Origin: JAEUJM01 sp044221555
Lineage (GTDB): Bacteria; Actinomycetota; Acidimicrobiia; Acidimicrobiales; DATDAH01
Assembly: GCA_044221555.1 (NCBI GenBank)
Contig: JBGAOY010000006.1
Span: 1 to 64,000 of the forward strand
Direction: 5' to 3'
Length of the DNA: 64,000 nucleotides
In this document: in pieces, positions 1-8,004 of the stretch
Numbering within the stretch: the first letter of the stretch is position 1
Layout of the letters: every line of letters starts with the position of its first letter
Notes under the pieces: generated by a model
Databases searched by the model: none
Told to the model about the DNA's origin: nothing
The model's input: the letters and a program-made list of their open reading frames with translations, nothing else
Position numbers and translations under genes: made by a program

Positions 1-1
1 G

Positions 2-652
2 ACCTGGCGGGCCCGGATCCAGTGGGCGGTCATGGACCTGTCCGGCCCCTATCGGGCCACGTTCGACACGATGCTGCCCCACGCGGTCCAGGTCGCGGAC
101 CCGTTCCACGTGATCAAGTTGGCCGGGGCGAAGCTCGACGAGTGCCGCCGGCGGGTCCAGAACGAGACACTCGGCCACCGCGGCCAGAAGAACGACCCGC
201 TCTACCGTTGCCGGCGGCTGTTGTTGGCTGCCGAGGAACGCCTTGACCGCAAGGGCAACACCAAGCTCCAAGGGCTGCTCCGCGCCGGCGACCCCCGCGG
301 CGAGGTCGCCTACGCGTGGCACGCGAAAGAAGCGGTCCGATTCCTCTACGACATCCCCGACCCCGAGATGGCCGGCCGCTACCTCGACGAGCTCGCCAAG
401 GATCTCCAAGACCGAGAGTTCCCACCCGAGGTCCGCCAGCTCGGCCGCACCCTGAAACGGTGGCGCAACCAGATAGTCGCCTGGCACCGGTCCCGAGCCA
501 CGAACGGGCCCGCCGAAGCGGTCAACAACCTCATCAAGAGGGTCAAGCGGGTCGCGTTCGGGTTCCGGAAGTTCCGCCACTACCGGATCCGCTCACTCCT
601 CTACGCCGGGAGACCCAACTGGGACCTACTCGCCGGCATCACGCCCCGCTGA
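2..652 (+). CDS. ISL3-family transposase, C-terminal part (5' end outside window)
   Basis: The reading frame is open from base 2 of the window, so only about the last 216 residues are present. They match the C-terminal half of ISL3-type DDE transposases. The segment DLSGPYRATFDTMLPHA, followed by VADPFHVIKLA, corresponds to the family's conserved region around a catalytic Asp. The late block SRATNGPAEAVNNLIKRVKR, with GFRKFRHYRIRSLLY, is the typical E-containing C-terminal signature. The gene stops with TGA 13 bp before a GGCTCTT-type terminal repeat, as in complete ISL3 elements. The C-terminal part seems intact, but whether the whole gene is functional cannot be judged here. The IS borders repeat-rich accessory DNA with a toxin-antitoxin pair. 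Confidence 0.88.
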   Translation, partial: TWRARIQWAVMDLSGPYRATFDTMLPHAVQVADPFHVIKLAGAKLDECRRRVQNETLGHRGQKNDPLYRCRRLLLAAEERLDRKGNTKLQGLLRAGDPRGEVAYAWHAKEAVRFLYDIPDPEMAGRYLDELAKDLQDREFPPEVRQLGRTLKRWRNQIVAWHRSRATNGPAEAVNNLIKRVKRVAFGFRKFRHYRIRSLLYAGRPNWDLLAGITPR

Positions 653-665
653 AATCCCAAGAGCC
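651..665 (-). mobile_element. Putative right terminal inverted repeat of the ISL3 element
   Basis: Read on the minus strand, the bases right after the transposase stop give GGCTCTTGGGATTTC. ISL3 family ends typically begin GGCTCTTC. The element would therefore end near base 665. The left end is outside the window, so neither the partner repeat nor the usual 8-bp target duplication can be checked. Confidence 0.55.
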
Positions 666-719
666 AGTTTACTGGGAAGAAGCACCGGAGTCGGGGGGAC
701 GCCCTGAGAATGGGCTTCA

Positions 720-890
720 TCACAGCGGATAACTTCGCCCCTTACGCTCACCGGCCCTTCGCCCCGTTGCTGGCATCCCGGCGATCCGCACAGCGCTCAG
801 CCCCGGATACTTACGAGTGAGCTGCTCTGCCGACTGAGCTACCCGGGCGGGTCCGTCCACGTTACCGAGTCCGGGCCGCGGCGCCGAAGC
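720..890 (-). repeat. tRNA-Thr-like repeat, copy 1
   Basis: This is one of three homologous intergenic blocks of about 165 bp (with 2039-2209 and 2477-2633). On the minus strand it contains the 5' half of a tRNA at 848-811: acceptor strand GCCCGGG, TA, D-arm GCTC-AGTCGGCA-GAGC, then anticodon strand GCTCA and loop CTCGTAA (anticodon CGT, Thr). Homology to a tRNA stops directly after the loop, because the expected 3' strand TGAGC is replaced by GTATC. It is therefore not a functional tRNA gene. A second partial copy of the block's outer edge (ACGTTGCCGGGGCGGCGGC and following bases) lies at about 925-963. No gene is seen between 653 and 994. Confidence 0.7.
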
Positions 891-994
891 CTGATCTTGC
901 CGTCGGCCCAGCTTGGCCTACTGAATCGCCAACGTTGCCGGGGCGGCGGCGTGGACCCGAAGCCGTACCCAGCGACCCTTCACGGCAACCGCAC

Positions 995-1975
995 TCAGGT
1001 CCCTGGGTCGATGCGGGTGACCGTGTCTTCCCCGTCGGAGATCCACACTGCGGTGGCGGTGGCCGCCAACGAGGACGGGGTGCCATCGACGTCGATGGTG
1101 GCGGTGACCTTGTTGGTACCTGGATCAATTCGGGAAACGGAACCGGCTTCAGTGTTGGCGACCCAGACCGCACTGTCGGTGGCAGCCACGTCGTCCGGGC
1201 CTTGGCCGACGACAACGGTGGCGATTACCTCGTTTGTTGCGGGGTCTATTCGCGCAACTACGGGGTCGCCCTCGCCTGATGCCCCGCTGCCGCCGACTGC
1301 AACCCACACTGCGGTATCTGTCGCGGCCAGCCCCCACAGATCCCCTTCGGCGATGACAGTGGCGGCGACCTCGTTGGTAGCTGGGTCGACACGAGTGACG
1401 GTGGGTTCATCGCCTTCTTCGCCGTTGGAGATCCATACGGCCGTATCGACGGCACCCAACACATAGCCAAATGGAAACGCATCGACGTTGATGACGGCGA
1501 CAATCTCGTTGGTGGCAGGGTCGATCCGGATCACGGTGCTGGCACCGGAGTTGGCGACCCAGACCGCATCCTCGGTGATGGCCACATCGCTCGGACTGCC
1601 GTCGTCGATCTCAACGGTGGCAGAGACCTCGTCGGTCGCGGGGTCAATCCGGGTCACCGCGTACCCATTCGAATTGCCAACCCAGACCGCGTCTTCGGTG
1701 GCAGCCACGACGTCGCCGCCGCCGTCGACGGCGACTGTGGCAGCGACCTCGTTGGTGGCGGGGTCGATACGGGTCACAGTGTCGTCGTCGCTGTTGACGA
1801 CCCAAACCGCGTCGTCGGTAGCTGCCAACGGCCCCGCCCCGCCGTCGTCGATCTTGATGGTGGCGGTCACCTCGGGTGGCCTTTCGGCGTCGCTGCTACA
1901 CGCCGTCGGCGACACCGCTAGCAGGGTGAACACGAGAATTCCACGCAGGACGTGCGATCGCGCTTGACTCGGCAT
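995..1975 (-). CDS. Secreted lipoprotein with YVTN/Vgb-type beta-propeller
   Basis: The product has 326 residues. An N-terminal signal ends in lipobox SPTAC (Cys26), predicting a lipid-anchored extracellular protein. The rest consists of about seven blades of roughly 43 residues, each with the pattern AVWVxN...VTRIDPATNEVxATV, the Vgb/YVTN propeller repeat. The same repeat forms the external sensor of the Ser/Thr kinase encoded at 9700-12051, so the two propellers are related. No catalytic residues are recognisable, and binding or scaffolding is the likely role. The ATG start has a G-rich ribosome site (GGGGGAA) 6 bases upstream. tRNA-like repeats flank the gene on both sides, which suggests it arrived with or was trapped among them. 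Confidence 0.8.
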   Translation of the reverse strand: MPSQARSHVLRGILVFTLLAVSPTACSSDAERPPEVTATIKIDDGGAGPLAATDDAVWVVNSDDDTVTRIDPATNEVAATVAVDGGGDVVAATEDAVWVGNSNGYAVTRIDPATDEVSATVEIDDGSPSDVAITEDAVWVANSGASTVIRIDPATNEIVAVINVDAFPFGYVLGAVDTAVWISNGEEGDEPTVTRVDPATNEVAATVIAEGDLWGLAATDTAVWVAVGGSGASGEGDPVVARIDPATNEVIATVVVGQGPDDVAATDSAVWVANTEAGSVSRIDPGTNKVTATIDVDGTPSSLAATATAVWISDGEDTVTRIDPGT

Positions 1976-2038
1976 TTGGTATTCCCCCAGCGAGGGCCCC
2001 GACTCGGAATGTCTACCAGAACCAGGCCGCGGCGACTC

Positions 2039-2209
2039 TCACAGCAGATAACTCTGCCCTCTACGCTCATGGGGCCGCCGCTCTAGCGGTGGCATCCGAG
2101 GATTCCGCACAGCGCTCAGCCTCGGATACTTACGAGTGAGCTGCTCTGCCGACTGAGCTACCCGGGCGGGTCTGTCCACGTTACCGGGGCGGCGGCGTCG
2201 AGCCGAAGC
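2039..2209 (-). repeat. tRNA-Thr-like repeat, copy 2
   Basis: This is the best preserved copy. The tRNA-like 5' half is at 2167-2130 on the minus strand, with the same acceptor, D-arm and CTCGTAA loop as copy 1. The flanks GTATCCGAGGCTGAGCGCTG and TCACAGCAGATAAC also match copies 1 and 3. Just outside it (2228-2268), TCCGTTTGCCGYAACGAG occurs twice in tandem. The 699 bp between 1976 and 2674 hold only these repeats and no convincing gene. Confidence 0.7.
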
Positions 2210-2476
2210 CCGATCCCACTCCTCTGTCCGTTTGCCGCAACGAGGATCCGTCCGTTTGCCGTAACGAGAACGAACTTCCACCGAACCGGCTCGACGATCA
2301 CTTGCCCGGCACTACCGCCGCGGAATCAGGCGCTGTTCCAGTCAGCCACGTCTGGAACGGATGGTCCGACACCCGCAACCCGCCGTCGCCTTACTCGCTG
2401 CCGGTCTCCCGACCTTCCAGGTAATTGCAGCCGACAGTACCCGGCATCCGGCTCCGGGACGGAGGGAGGCATCTCC

Positions 2477-2633
2477 TCACAGCGGATTACTTTGCCCCCA
2501 CACTTCCTCGCCGCCGCCCCAGCACGGGCATCCGGGCGATTCGCACACCGCTCAGCGTCGGATACTCACGACTGAGCTACCCGGGCGGGTCCGACCACGT
2601 TACTGGGGCGGCGGCGTGCACCCGAAGCCGGTT
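2477..2633 (-). repeat. tRNA-Thr-like repeat, copy 3 (internal deletion)
   Basis: This copy has the same outer flanks as copies 1 and 2 (TCACAGCGGATTAC on the left, ACGTTACTGGGGCGGCGGCG on the right). The tRNA-like part at 2586-2561 has lost about 20 bases covering the end of the D-arm and the anticodon strand and loop. It reads GCCCGGGTAGCTCAGTCG joined directly to TGAGTATCC. The deletion shows that the block is not kept as a working tRNA. Confidence 0.65.
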
Positions 2634-2674
2634 GCCTCGACATCGCTCACGCCTGGTGCTCCACCGCACGCTGA

Positions 2675-2794
2675 TCAACGCGCCTCGAGATGGTGCCGGA
2701 GCGCCGTTCTGATGACCTGCTCGATTAGGTCATCCGTGATGTCATCGGTGATGGGCGTTCCGGACTTCGTGTGGCCGTAGGTGCGCTTGGTCAT
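2675..2794 (-). CDS. Small RHH-like antitoxin fragment
   Basis: The product is 39 residues beginning MTKRTYGHTKSGTPITDD. This N-terminus strongly resembles small CopG/RHH-type antitoxin-like proteins of actinobacteria that begin MTKRTYGxTxxGTPITDE. The homologous part ends early and the reading frame continues as an unrelated tail (IRTALRHHLEAR). A GGAGG lies 12 bases before the ATG. It may be a truncated antitoxin or a decayed remnant, and no adjacent toxin partner is visible. The assignment rests on recall of the N-terminal motif only. Confidence 0.4.
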   Translation of the reverse strand: MTKRTYGHTKSGTPITDDITDDLIEQVIRTALRHHLEAR

Positions 2795-2912
2795 GGGTTC
2801 GAGGAGCCTCCGGTAGATGGGGCGCAGCGCCATCGCGTGGATGCTCAGTTCGTCGTGTTCTTCCGTCACCCTTCCCTGTCGAGCGTGCCCCCCGACAGCC
2901 AGAAAGGGATCG

Positions 2913-2958
2913 TCACAGCGGATGACGGTGGCCCTCACGCTCATCCGCCCGTCGCTCC
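2913..2958 (-). repeat. Truncated fourth copy of the tRNA-Thr-like repeat edge
   Basis: TCACAGCGGATGACGGTGGC followed by CCTCACGCTCATCCGCCCGT matches the left edge of copies 1-3 (TCACAGCGGATAAC... TACGCTCA). Similarity stops before the tRNA-like portion. Confidence 0.45.
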
Positions 2959-3027
2959 GAGCCGAAGGGGCCACCGACCGCTCTTCGAACTCGTCCGGAT
3001 CCAGACGGACACAGCGGGTCACCGGGT

Positions 3028-3044
3028 GATATCATCATGATATC
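3028..3044. promoter_or_regulatory. Palindromic operator of the vapBC pair
   Basis: GATATCAT-C-ATGATATC is a perfect 8-bp inverted repeat with a 1-base centre, and it is unusually AT-rich for this genome. It ends 17 bp before the antitoxin GTG start and just ahead of the ribosome site GGGGAG (3051-3056). RHH antitoxins commonly bind such sites to repress their own operon, so autoregulation is a reasonable inference. Confidence 0.7.
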
Positions 3045-3061
3045 CAACTCGGGGAGCGCCC

Positions 3062-3283
3062 GTGCCCGACATCTTGATCCGCGATGTACCCGAGGACGTG
3101 ATCGCATTGCTCGAGCAGCGCTCACGCCACCTCGGGCTGTCTCGCACCGAGTACCTGCGTCGGGTGCTCGTTCGCGAGTCGGTCGACCAGACGACGCCCG
3201 CCACGCTCGATGACTGGCGTGCATTCGCCGAATGCCACGCCGACCTCGATGATCCCGAGGTCATGCGGCACGCCTGGACATGA
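3062..3283 (+). CDS. vapB: VapB-type ribbon-helix-helix antitoxin
   Basis: The product has 73 residues. The N-terminal part (DILIRDVPEDVIALLEQRS) followed by LGLSRTEYLRRVL is an RHH fold: one beta strand and two helices that dimerise to bind DNA. The remaining tail (DDWRAFAECHADLDDPEVMR) would neutralise the partner toxin. It starts with GTG, 5 bases after GGGGAG. Its stop overlaps the toxin start by four bases (ATGA), the usual arrangement for translational coupling of VapBC pairs. Confidence 0.88.
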   Translation: MPDILIRDVPEDVIALLEQRSRHLGLSRTEYLRRVLVRESVDQTTPATLDDWRAFAECHADLDDPEVMRHAWT

Positions 3284-3696
3284 GCACGACCGAAAACGGC
3301 TGGCTGATCGACAAATCCGCGTTCAACCGGCTCACAGCGAGCCCCGACGCCGCCGAGTGGGTCGACCGGGCGAACCGAGGTCTCATCAGGATCAGCACGG
3401 TCACCCGGCTCGAGATCGGCTTCTCCGCCCGCTCCGCCACCCAACTCCGCGCCGATCTGACCAGCCCACCGCTCTCCCTGCTTCCTGTCGAATACGTTCG
3501 GCCGGCCATCGAAGACCGCGTCGTGGAAGTGCAAGCACTGCTCGCCGACCGGGGTCAGCACCGAGCACCGTCGATCCCCGACCTGCTCATCGGCGCCACC
3601 GCCGAGCTGAGCAACCTCACCGTGCTCCACCTCGACAAGGACTTCGACCTCATCGCCGCGATCACCGGCCAACCCGTCGAACGCCTCCGAGTCTGA
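3280..3696 (+). CDS. vapC: VapC-type PIN-domain ribonuclease toxin
   Basis: The product is 138 residues, a normal VapC length. The PIN-domain acidic residues are in place: Asp11 (LIDKSA), Glu45 (TRLEIG), Asp101 (IPDLLIGA) and Asp119/Asp121 (LDKDFDLIA). Together these bind Mg2+ for RNA cleavage. VapC toxins typically cut tRNA or rRNA, but the target here cannot be read from the sequence. The gene overlaps vapB by 4 bp and shares its promoter and operator. It lies at the inner edge of the repeat-rich accessory stretch, consistent with acquisition by transfer. Confidence 0.9.
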   Translation: MSTTENGWLIDKSAFNRLTASPDAAEWVDRANRGLIRISTVTRLEIGFSARSATQLRADLTSPPLSLLPVEYVRPAIEDRVVEVQALLADRGQHRAPSIPDLLIGATAELSNLTVLHLDKDFDLIAAITGQPVERLRV

Positions 3697-3823
3697 ACCA
3701 GGAACCGCGACACAGCAGGGTCGCGCAGCAGCCCGACCGCACCCGAAGTCGGTGTCCGCGGAGACGATCCCACCGCACGGGCTCGATCCATGGCAGCCGC
3801 GCGCTGCCGCGGCGCACGCCGGC

Positions 3824-5206
3824 TCAGGCCCGACGGGTGACGAACTTGACCGTGTCGCGCCAGGTCGGGATCTCGTCGGACTTGACGATCACGCTGCCGG
3901 TGAGGCTCGAGCCCGCCGGCGCGGTGCCCTTCACCTTGACCACCACCTTGATCAGCAGGCTGTCGCCCGGGCCCAGCTCGACGGTGGTGAAGGTCCCGTC
4001 GACCACTGCGGACGTGATGTCCTCGCCGAGGGCGGTGTAGGTGACCCGGAACCCGGTGGTGGAGGCCGTGCCCTTGAGGCGCTGCGCATCGGGGAACGAG
4101 GCGTCGTTCTGGGCCGACACCCAGTAGGTCACCGTCGAGCCCCGGACCGCCGACCCGCTCTTGGTCTGACCCACGCCGGTCGTGTTGTAGACACCGTCAC
4201 CCTTGAAGGTGCCCGTGGCACCCTTGCGGATGCGCCCGTCGGGCGTGGGCGGCGGCCCGAACCGCTGCACCCGATGGTTGCCCGACTCGGTGACGTAGAC
4301 GTTGCCCCCGTCGTCGACGGCCACCGCGGTCGGGCTGCTGAACTCCCCGTCGCCCGAACCCTGGCTGCCCCACTTGGTGACGAACGCCCCGGTCGACGTG
4401 AACGCCTGGATGCGCTCGTTCTGGTTGTCCACGACGTAGACGATGTCGTCGGCGCCGATCGCCAACCCGTGAGGCACGGTGAACTGGCCGTCGCCCGTGC
4501 CGCTCGTGCCCCACGCCGTCACGAACGTGCCGGTCGACGTGAACTTCTGCACCCGGTCGTTGACCGGCTCCGAGGTGTACACGCTGCCTTGGGAATCAAC
4601 GGCCACGCCGAAGGGGTACCGGAACTGCCCCTCGCCGGTGCCACTGGTGCCCCACATCGTGAGGAAGGTGCCCGTCGAGGTGAACTTCTGGATGCGGTGG
4701 TTGGCCTTGTCGGCCACGTACACGTTGCCGTCGCCGTCGACCGCGACCCCCGACGGATCGTTGAATTGGCCGGCGCCGGTGCCGAAGGTGCCCCAGGAGC
4801 CGAGGAAGGCCCCGGTGGAGGAGAACCGCTGCACCCGGTCGTTCTCGTCGGCGACGTAGACGTTGCCGTCACCATCGATCGCGATGCCACCCGGCGTGTT
4901 GAACTGGCCGCCGCCGCTTCCCGTGGTGCCCCACGCGGTGATGAACGCTCCGGCGGGCGTGAACTCTTGTACCCGGTTGTTCACCGAGTCGGTCGTGTAG
5001 ACGTTGCCGTAGGCGTCGACCGCCACGCCGTATGGCGACGCGAACTGGGTGTCCCCCGTACCGAGCGTTCCCCACTTGGTGATGAACGGTGGGGGGTTCT
5101 CGGCCGCGACCGGAGCGGTTCCTGCCAGCACCCCGAGCGTCGAGGCCAACACAGCCACCACGACGAACCGCACCAGACCCGACCGGTGCTTCGCTGTCCA
5201 ACGCAT
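3824..5206 (-). CDS. Secreted NHL-repeat propeller protein with shared C-terminal domain (paralog 1)
   Basis: The product has 460 residues. It has a Sec signal peptide (hydrophobic VVVAVLASTLGVLAG, cleavage near APVAA-E) and then six NHL repeats of about 47 residues, with the pattern GVAVDGDGNVYVAD...NHRIQKFTSTGTFL..WG. Residues 323-460 form the domain shared by seven proteins in this window. It starts PDGRIRKG, contains YNTTG, TYWVSAQND, RLKGTA and PGDSLLIKVVVKVKG, and ends FVTRRA. There is no membrane anchor or LPxTG motif. A conserved leader and a GTGCCGTTCGGCCCTG box lie upstream. NHL propellers usually bind proteins, glycans or RNA, and the ligand here is unknown. Confidence 0.85.
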   Translation of the reverse strand: MRWTAKHRSGLVRFVVVAVLASTLGVLAGTAPVAAENPPPFITKWGTLGTGDTQFASPYGVAVDAYGNVYTTDSVNNRVQEFTPAGAFITAWGTTGSGGGQFNTPGGIAIDGDGNVYVADENDRVQRFSSTGAFLGSWGTFGTGAGQFNDPSGVAVDGDGNVYVADKANHRIQKFTSTGTFLTMWGTSGTGEGQFRYPFGVAVDSQGSVYTSEPVNDRVQKFTSTGTFVTAWGTSGTGDGQFTVPHGLAIGADDIVYVVDNQNERIQAFTSTGAFVTKWGSQGSGDGEFSSPTAVAVDDGGNVYVTESGNHRVQRFGPPPTPDGRIRKGATGTFKGDGVYNTTGVGQTKSGSAVRGSTVTYWVSAQNDASFPDAQRLKGTASTTGFRVTYTALGEDITSAVVDGTFTTVELGPGDSLLIKVVVKVKGTAPAGSSLTGSVIVKSDEIPTWRDTVKFVTRRA

Positions 5207-5240
5207 GTACCCACCGTCGCGCCGGCCCCCTCCGGGCGGT

Positions 5241-5256
5241 CAGGGCCGAACGGCAC
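5241..5256 (-). promoter_or_regulatory. TTCGGCCCT box upstream of NHL paralog 1
   Basis: The minus-strand sequence GTGCCGTTCGGCCCTG lies 35 bp before the start codon. The same box occurs at nearly the same distance before the other three NHL paralogs and once in the PD40/M4 intergenic region. Between box and start a block like GCGCGACGGTGGG is also conserved. The palindromic character (GGGnCC...GGCCC) fits a dimeric activator site, possibly of the DevR/DosR type; this is inference. Confidence 0.5.
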
Positions 5257-5505
5257 AATGTCGCGCGGCCACCACGGGTCGAGCCCATGGATCTCGGACG
5301 CCCACTGGATCGCGACCCTCATGCGGAACGGACAACGTCGCCCTGACGTTCGTGGAGCCGCTCGCGCCGTCGCCGCCCCGGCCAGGGCGCTCCGGACCGT
5401 CACCATGCGGACCGTGCGGACGGCCACGATGCCCATGCGCCGCGGCGCGCCTGCTCCACCGACCACCCACCCGCTCCGGGTCCCGGCGTCTACGGTGCGC
5501 CCCGT

Positions 5506-6069
5506 ATGAGCGATCGACGCTCCGGCACATGCCTTCGAACCAGGTGGCTCACGGCGACCACCCTGTTGTTTGCCGCCCTCGCCACCGGCTGTGGAGGTAC
5601 CTCCGACGCGGAAGGCTGTCGCGGTCTGGTGACTGCCGACCAGGTCGGCGACGTGACCGGCCAGCGGGTGACGCTTGACGAACTCGACGAGCAGGAGGTC
5701 GACCGGAAGCTGACCGACCCTGACCAGGACATGCGCGGCGAGGAACTGGTCAGTGACGACTCCGCCGACGTGGACATCTGCGATTTCTCCAGCGCCGACG
5801 GACAGGATGTCTCGGAGGTCGTCGTCGTCTCCCCCGGTGACACGGGCTGGCCTGCCGAATCGCCGGACGCGTACGCACAGGACTACGACAGCCAGCAGGT
5901 GGATGTCGACGGCGAGCCAGCGGTCTACTTCTCCGACGAGGTCCCTCCGACGCGAGCCGACCTCTGGGTGAGCATCGGCGACGACCTCGACGTGGTTGTG
6001 ACCGGTGACGAGCTCACGCCGCAGCAGTCACTGGAGATCGCTCGCGCTGCGGTGCAGTCACAACGCTGA
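5506..6069 (+). CDS. Small secreted lipoprotein (DUF3558-like)
   Basis: The product has 187 residues. The signal peptide ends in lipobox LATGC (Cys29), so the protein should be lipid-anchored outside the membrane. The mature part is acidic. It contains GCRGLVTADQVGDVTGQ near the start and a Cys in VDICDFSS, with late features DLWVSIGDDLDVVV and TPQQSLEIARAAV. This layout resembles DUF3558-type actinobacterial lipoproteins, with two cysteines that could form a disulfide, but the match is loose. It stands alone on the plus strand between two minus-strand NHL genes. The function is unknown. Confidence 0.75.
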   Translation: MSDRRSGTCLRTRWLTATTLLFAALATGCGGTSDAEGCRGLVTADQVGDVTGQRVTLDELDEQEVDRKLTDPDQDMRGEELVSDDSADVDICDFSSADGQDVSEVVVVSPGDTGWPAESPDAYAQDYDSQQVDVDGEPAVYFSDEVPPTRADLWVSIGDDLDVVVTGDELTPQQSLEIARAAVQSQR

Positions 6070-6179
6070 CCTCCTGACGGCAGAACCGGCCCCGAAGGCA
6101 CCCAGGGCCGAGCGCGAACGTGCGGACCGCGCCGCGCCCACCCAGATCCGCCTCGTCCCCACGGTGCCGCTGCGCTTAC

Positions 6180-7811
6180 TCAGCGTCGGCTGGTGATGAA
6201 GCGCACGGTGTCCTTGCGGGCCTGGTCGATGGACGACTTGATGACGACGGTGGCGTCGAGGCTCGAGCCTGCCGGGGCGGCGCCGAGGACGGTCACCTCC
6301 ACCTTCACGGTGAACGTGGCGCCTGGGGCGAGGACCGGCGTGGTGAAGCTGCCGGCGGTGACGCTGTTGGTAATGCCGTTGCCGCCGGCGACGTACTTCA
6401 CCCGGAACCGACTGGTCGACGCCGTGCCCCGGAGCCGCAGGGCATCGGCGAACGGCGCGTCGTTCTGGGCCGACACGAAGTAGGTGGCGGTGCCTCCTCG
6501 GGCGGCCGACCCGGTGCTGGTCTGGCGCGCGCCCGTGGTGTTGTAGATGTCGTTGCCCACCAGGGTGCCCGTCGAGCCCCGCTTGATCCGCCCGTCCGGC
6601 CGGGCCGGAGCGACCGTGTAGGTGTTGGTCTGCACGGTGATGTTGCCCGCGTCGTCCGCGGCGGTGACCGTGAATTCATGGTCACCGATGGTCGCGGTCG
6701 CCAGCGGCGTCCTGTCGGCGACGGTTCCCTCGCACGTGGCCAGGCCCGACCCGCCCGGCTCGTCGCTGCACGAGAAGTCGGCGTTCACGACCTGGTTGCG
6801 GGCGTAGGCGGCGCCGTCTGGCGGGGTCACGATCTCGATCGTCGGTCCGGTGCGGTCACCGAACCGTTGGATCCGGTTGTTGTCGTTGTCGGCGACGAAC
6901 ACGTCGCCGACGGCGTCGACGGTCACGCCCGGCGGCCGACCGAACTCACCGTCGCCCGAACCGGTGGTCCCCCACTTGGTGAGGAAGCCTCCAGCAGAGG
7001 TGAAGCGCTGCACCCGGTTGCCGATGAACTCGGTGACGTAGACGGTGCCCTCGTCGTCGACGGCCACACCTGCGGGGTAGTCGAACTGGCCGTCGCCCGA
7101 GCCCTGGGTGCCCCAGTCCGAGAGGAACGTGCCCGTGGCCGAGAACTTCTGGACCCGGTGGTTCGAGTAGTCCGCGACGAAGACGTGGCCGGCCCCGTCG
7201 ACCGCCACCCCCTGGGGCTCCTGGAACTCCCCGGCGCCGGTGCCGCGGGTCCCCCACTGGAGGAGGTAGTCGCCCGTGGCGGTGAACTTCTGGACCCGGG
7301 AGTTCCCGTACTCGGACACGTAGACGTTGCCGTCGCCATCGACCGCGATGCCGAAGGGGTTGTCGAACTGGCCGTTGCCGGTGCCGCGGGTGCCCCACTT
7401 GGTGAGGAAGGTGCCGGTGGAGCTGAACCGCTGCACCCGGTCGTTGTTGGCCTCGGTGACATAGACGTTGTCGTCGGGGTCCACGGCGATGGCCCACGGC
7501 TGGTCGAACTGGCCGCTACCCGGGCCGTAGGTCCCCCATTGGGCCAGGAACACGCCGGCGGCGGTGAACTTCTGGATCCGGTTGTTGTTGGTGTCGGCGA
7601 CGTACACGTTGCCGGCACTGTCCACCGCCACACCCTGCGGGTTCTTGAATTGACCGGGGTCGGACCCCCGGCTCCCCCACGCCGTGACGAACGACGGTGG
7701 GCTGTCCGCGATGGCCGGTTCGGTCCCGGCGCCCACGGCGAGCGTCACCGCGACCAGCGACAACACCGCGAGGCGCACGACACCGGTCCGCAGGTTCCTG
7801 CTCGATGTCAT
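6180..7811 (-). CDS. Secreted NHL-repeat propeller protein with Ig-like and shared C-terminal domains (paralog 2)
   Basis: The product has 543 residues. After a signal peptide (LAVLSLVAVTLAVGAG, cleavage near AIAD) come six NHL repeats with the same phrasing as paralog 1. An Ig-like HYR-type module follows at about residues 315-400 (PTIEIVTPPDGAAYARNQ ... TVTAADDAGNITVQ), with two cysteines. The shared C-terminal domain runs from PDGRIKRG to FITSRR (about the last 137 residues). The Ig-like module is missing from paralogs 1 and 4 but present in paralog 3, so modules have been gained or lost within the family. Extracellular binding is the likely role. Confidence 0.85.
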   Translation of the reverse strand: MTSSRNLRTGVVRLAVLSLVAVTLAVGAGTEPAIADSPPSFVTAWGSRGSDPGQFKNPQGVAVDSAGNVYVADTNNNRIQKFTAAGVFLAQWGTYGPGSGQFDQPWAIAVDPDDNVYVTEANNDRVQRFSSTGTFLTKWGTRGTGNGQFDNPFGIAVDGDGNVYVSEYGNSRVQKFTATGDYLLQWGTRGTGAGEFQEPQGVAVDGAGHVFVADYSNHRVQKFSATGTFLSDWGTQGSGDGQFDYPAGVAVDDEGTVYVTEFIGNRVQRFTSAGGFLTKWGTTGSGDGEFGRPPGVTVDAVGDVFVADNDNNRIQRFGDRTGPTIEIVTPPDGAAYARNQVVNADFSCSDEPGGSGLATCEGTVADRTPLATATIGDHEFTVTAADDAGNITVQTNTYTVAPARPDGRIKRGSTGTLVGNDIYNTTGARQTSTGSAARGGTATYFVSAQNDAPFADALRLRGTASTSRFRVKYVAGGNGITNSVTAGSFTTPVLAPGATFTVKVEVTVLGAAPAGSSLDATVVIKSSIDQARKDTVRFITSRR

Positions 7812-7845
7812 GCACCCACGGTCGCGCCGCTCCCTCCCGGGCGGT

Positions 7846-7861
7846 CAGGGCCGAAGGACCC
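7846..7861 (-). promoter_or_regulatory. TTCGGCCCT box upstream of NHL paralog 2
   Basis: The minus-strand sequence GGGTCCTTCGGCCCTG lies 35 bp before the start codon, followed by the same conserved leader as paralog 1 (GGCGCGACCGTGGG directly before the ATG). Confidence 0.5.
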
Positions 7862-8004
7862 GATCCTCACCCCCCGTTCGTCCGCCCGTTCGTCGGCACG
7901 CGGCCCCCACCACACCGGGCCGGGCGATCGGGTGTCGGGCGATCACCGCGGGGAGACGGACCGCAGCGCCCGCCGACTCACCGCCCGGCGGGCCTGGTCC
8001 CGCG

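Noticed and set aside
811..848. Functional tRNA-Thr gene
   Set aside because: The 3' anticodon strand, T-arm and matching 3' acceptor strand are missing. Only the 5' half is recognisable.
2039..2281. 80-residue minus-strand reading containing ARVAQSAEQLTRK
   Set aside because: It is the translation of the tRNA-like repeat; the RVAQSAEQ phrase arises from the tRNA acceptor and D-arm sequence, not from a protein gene.
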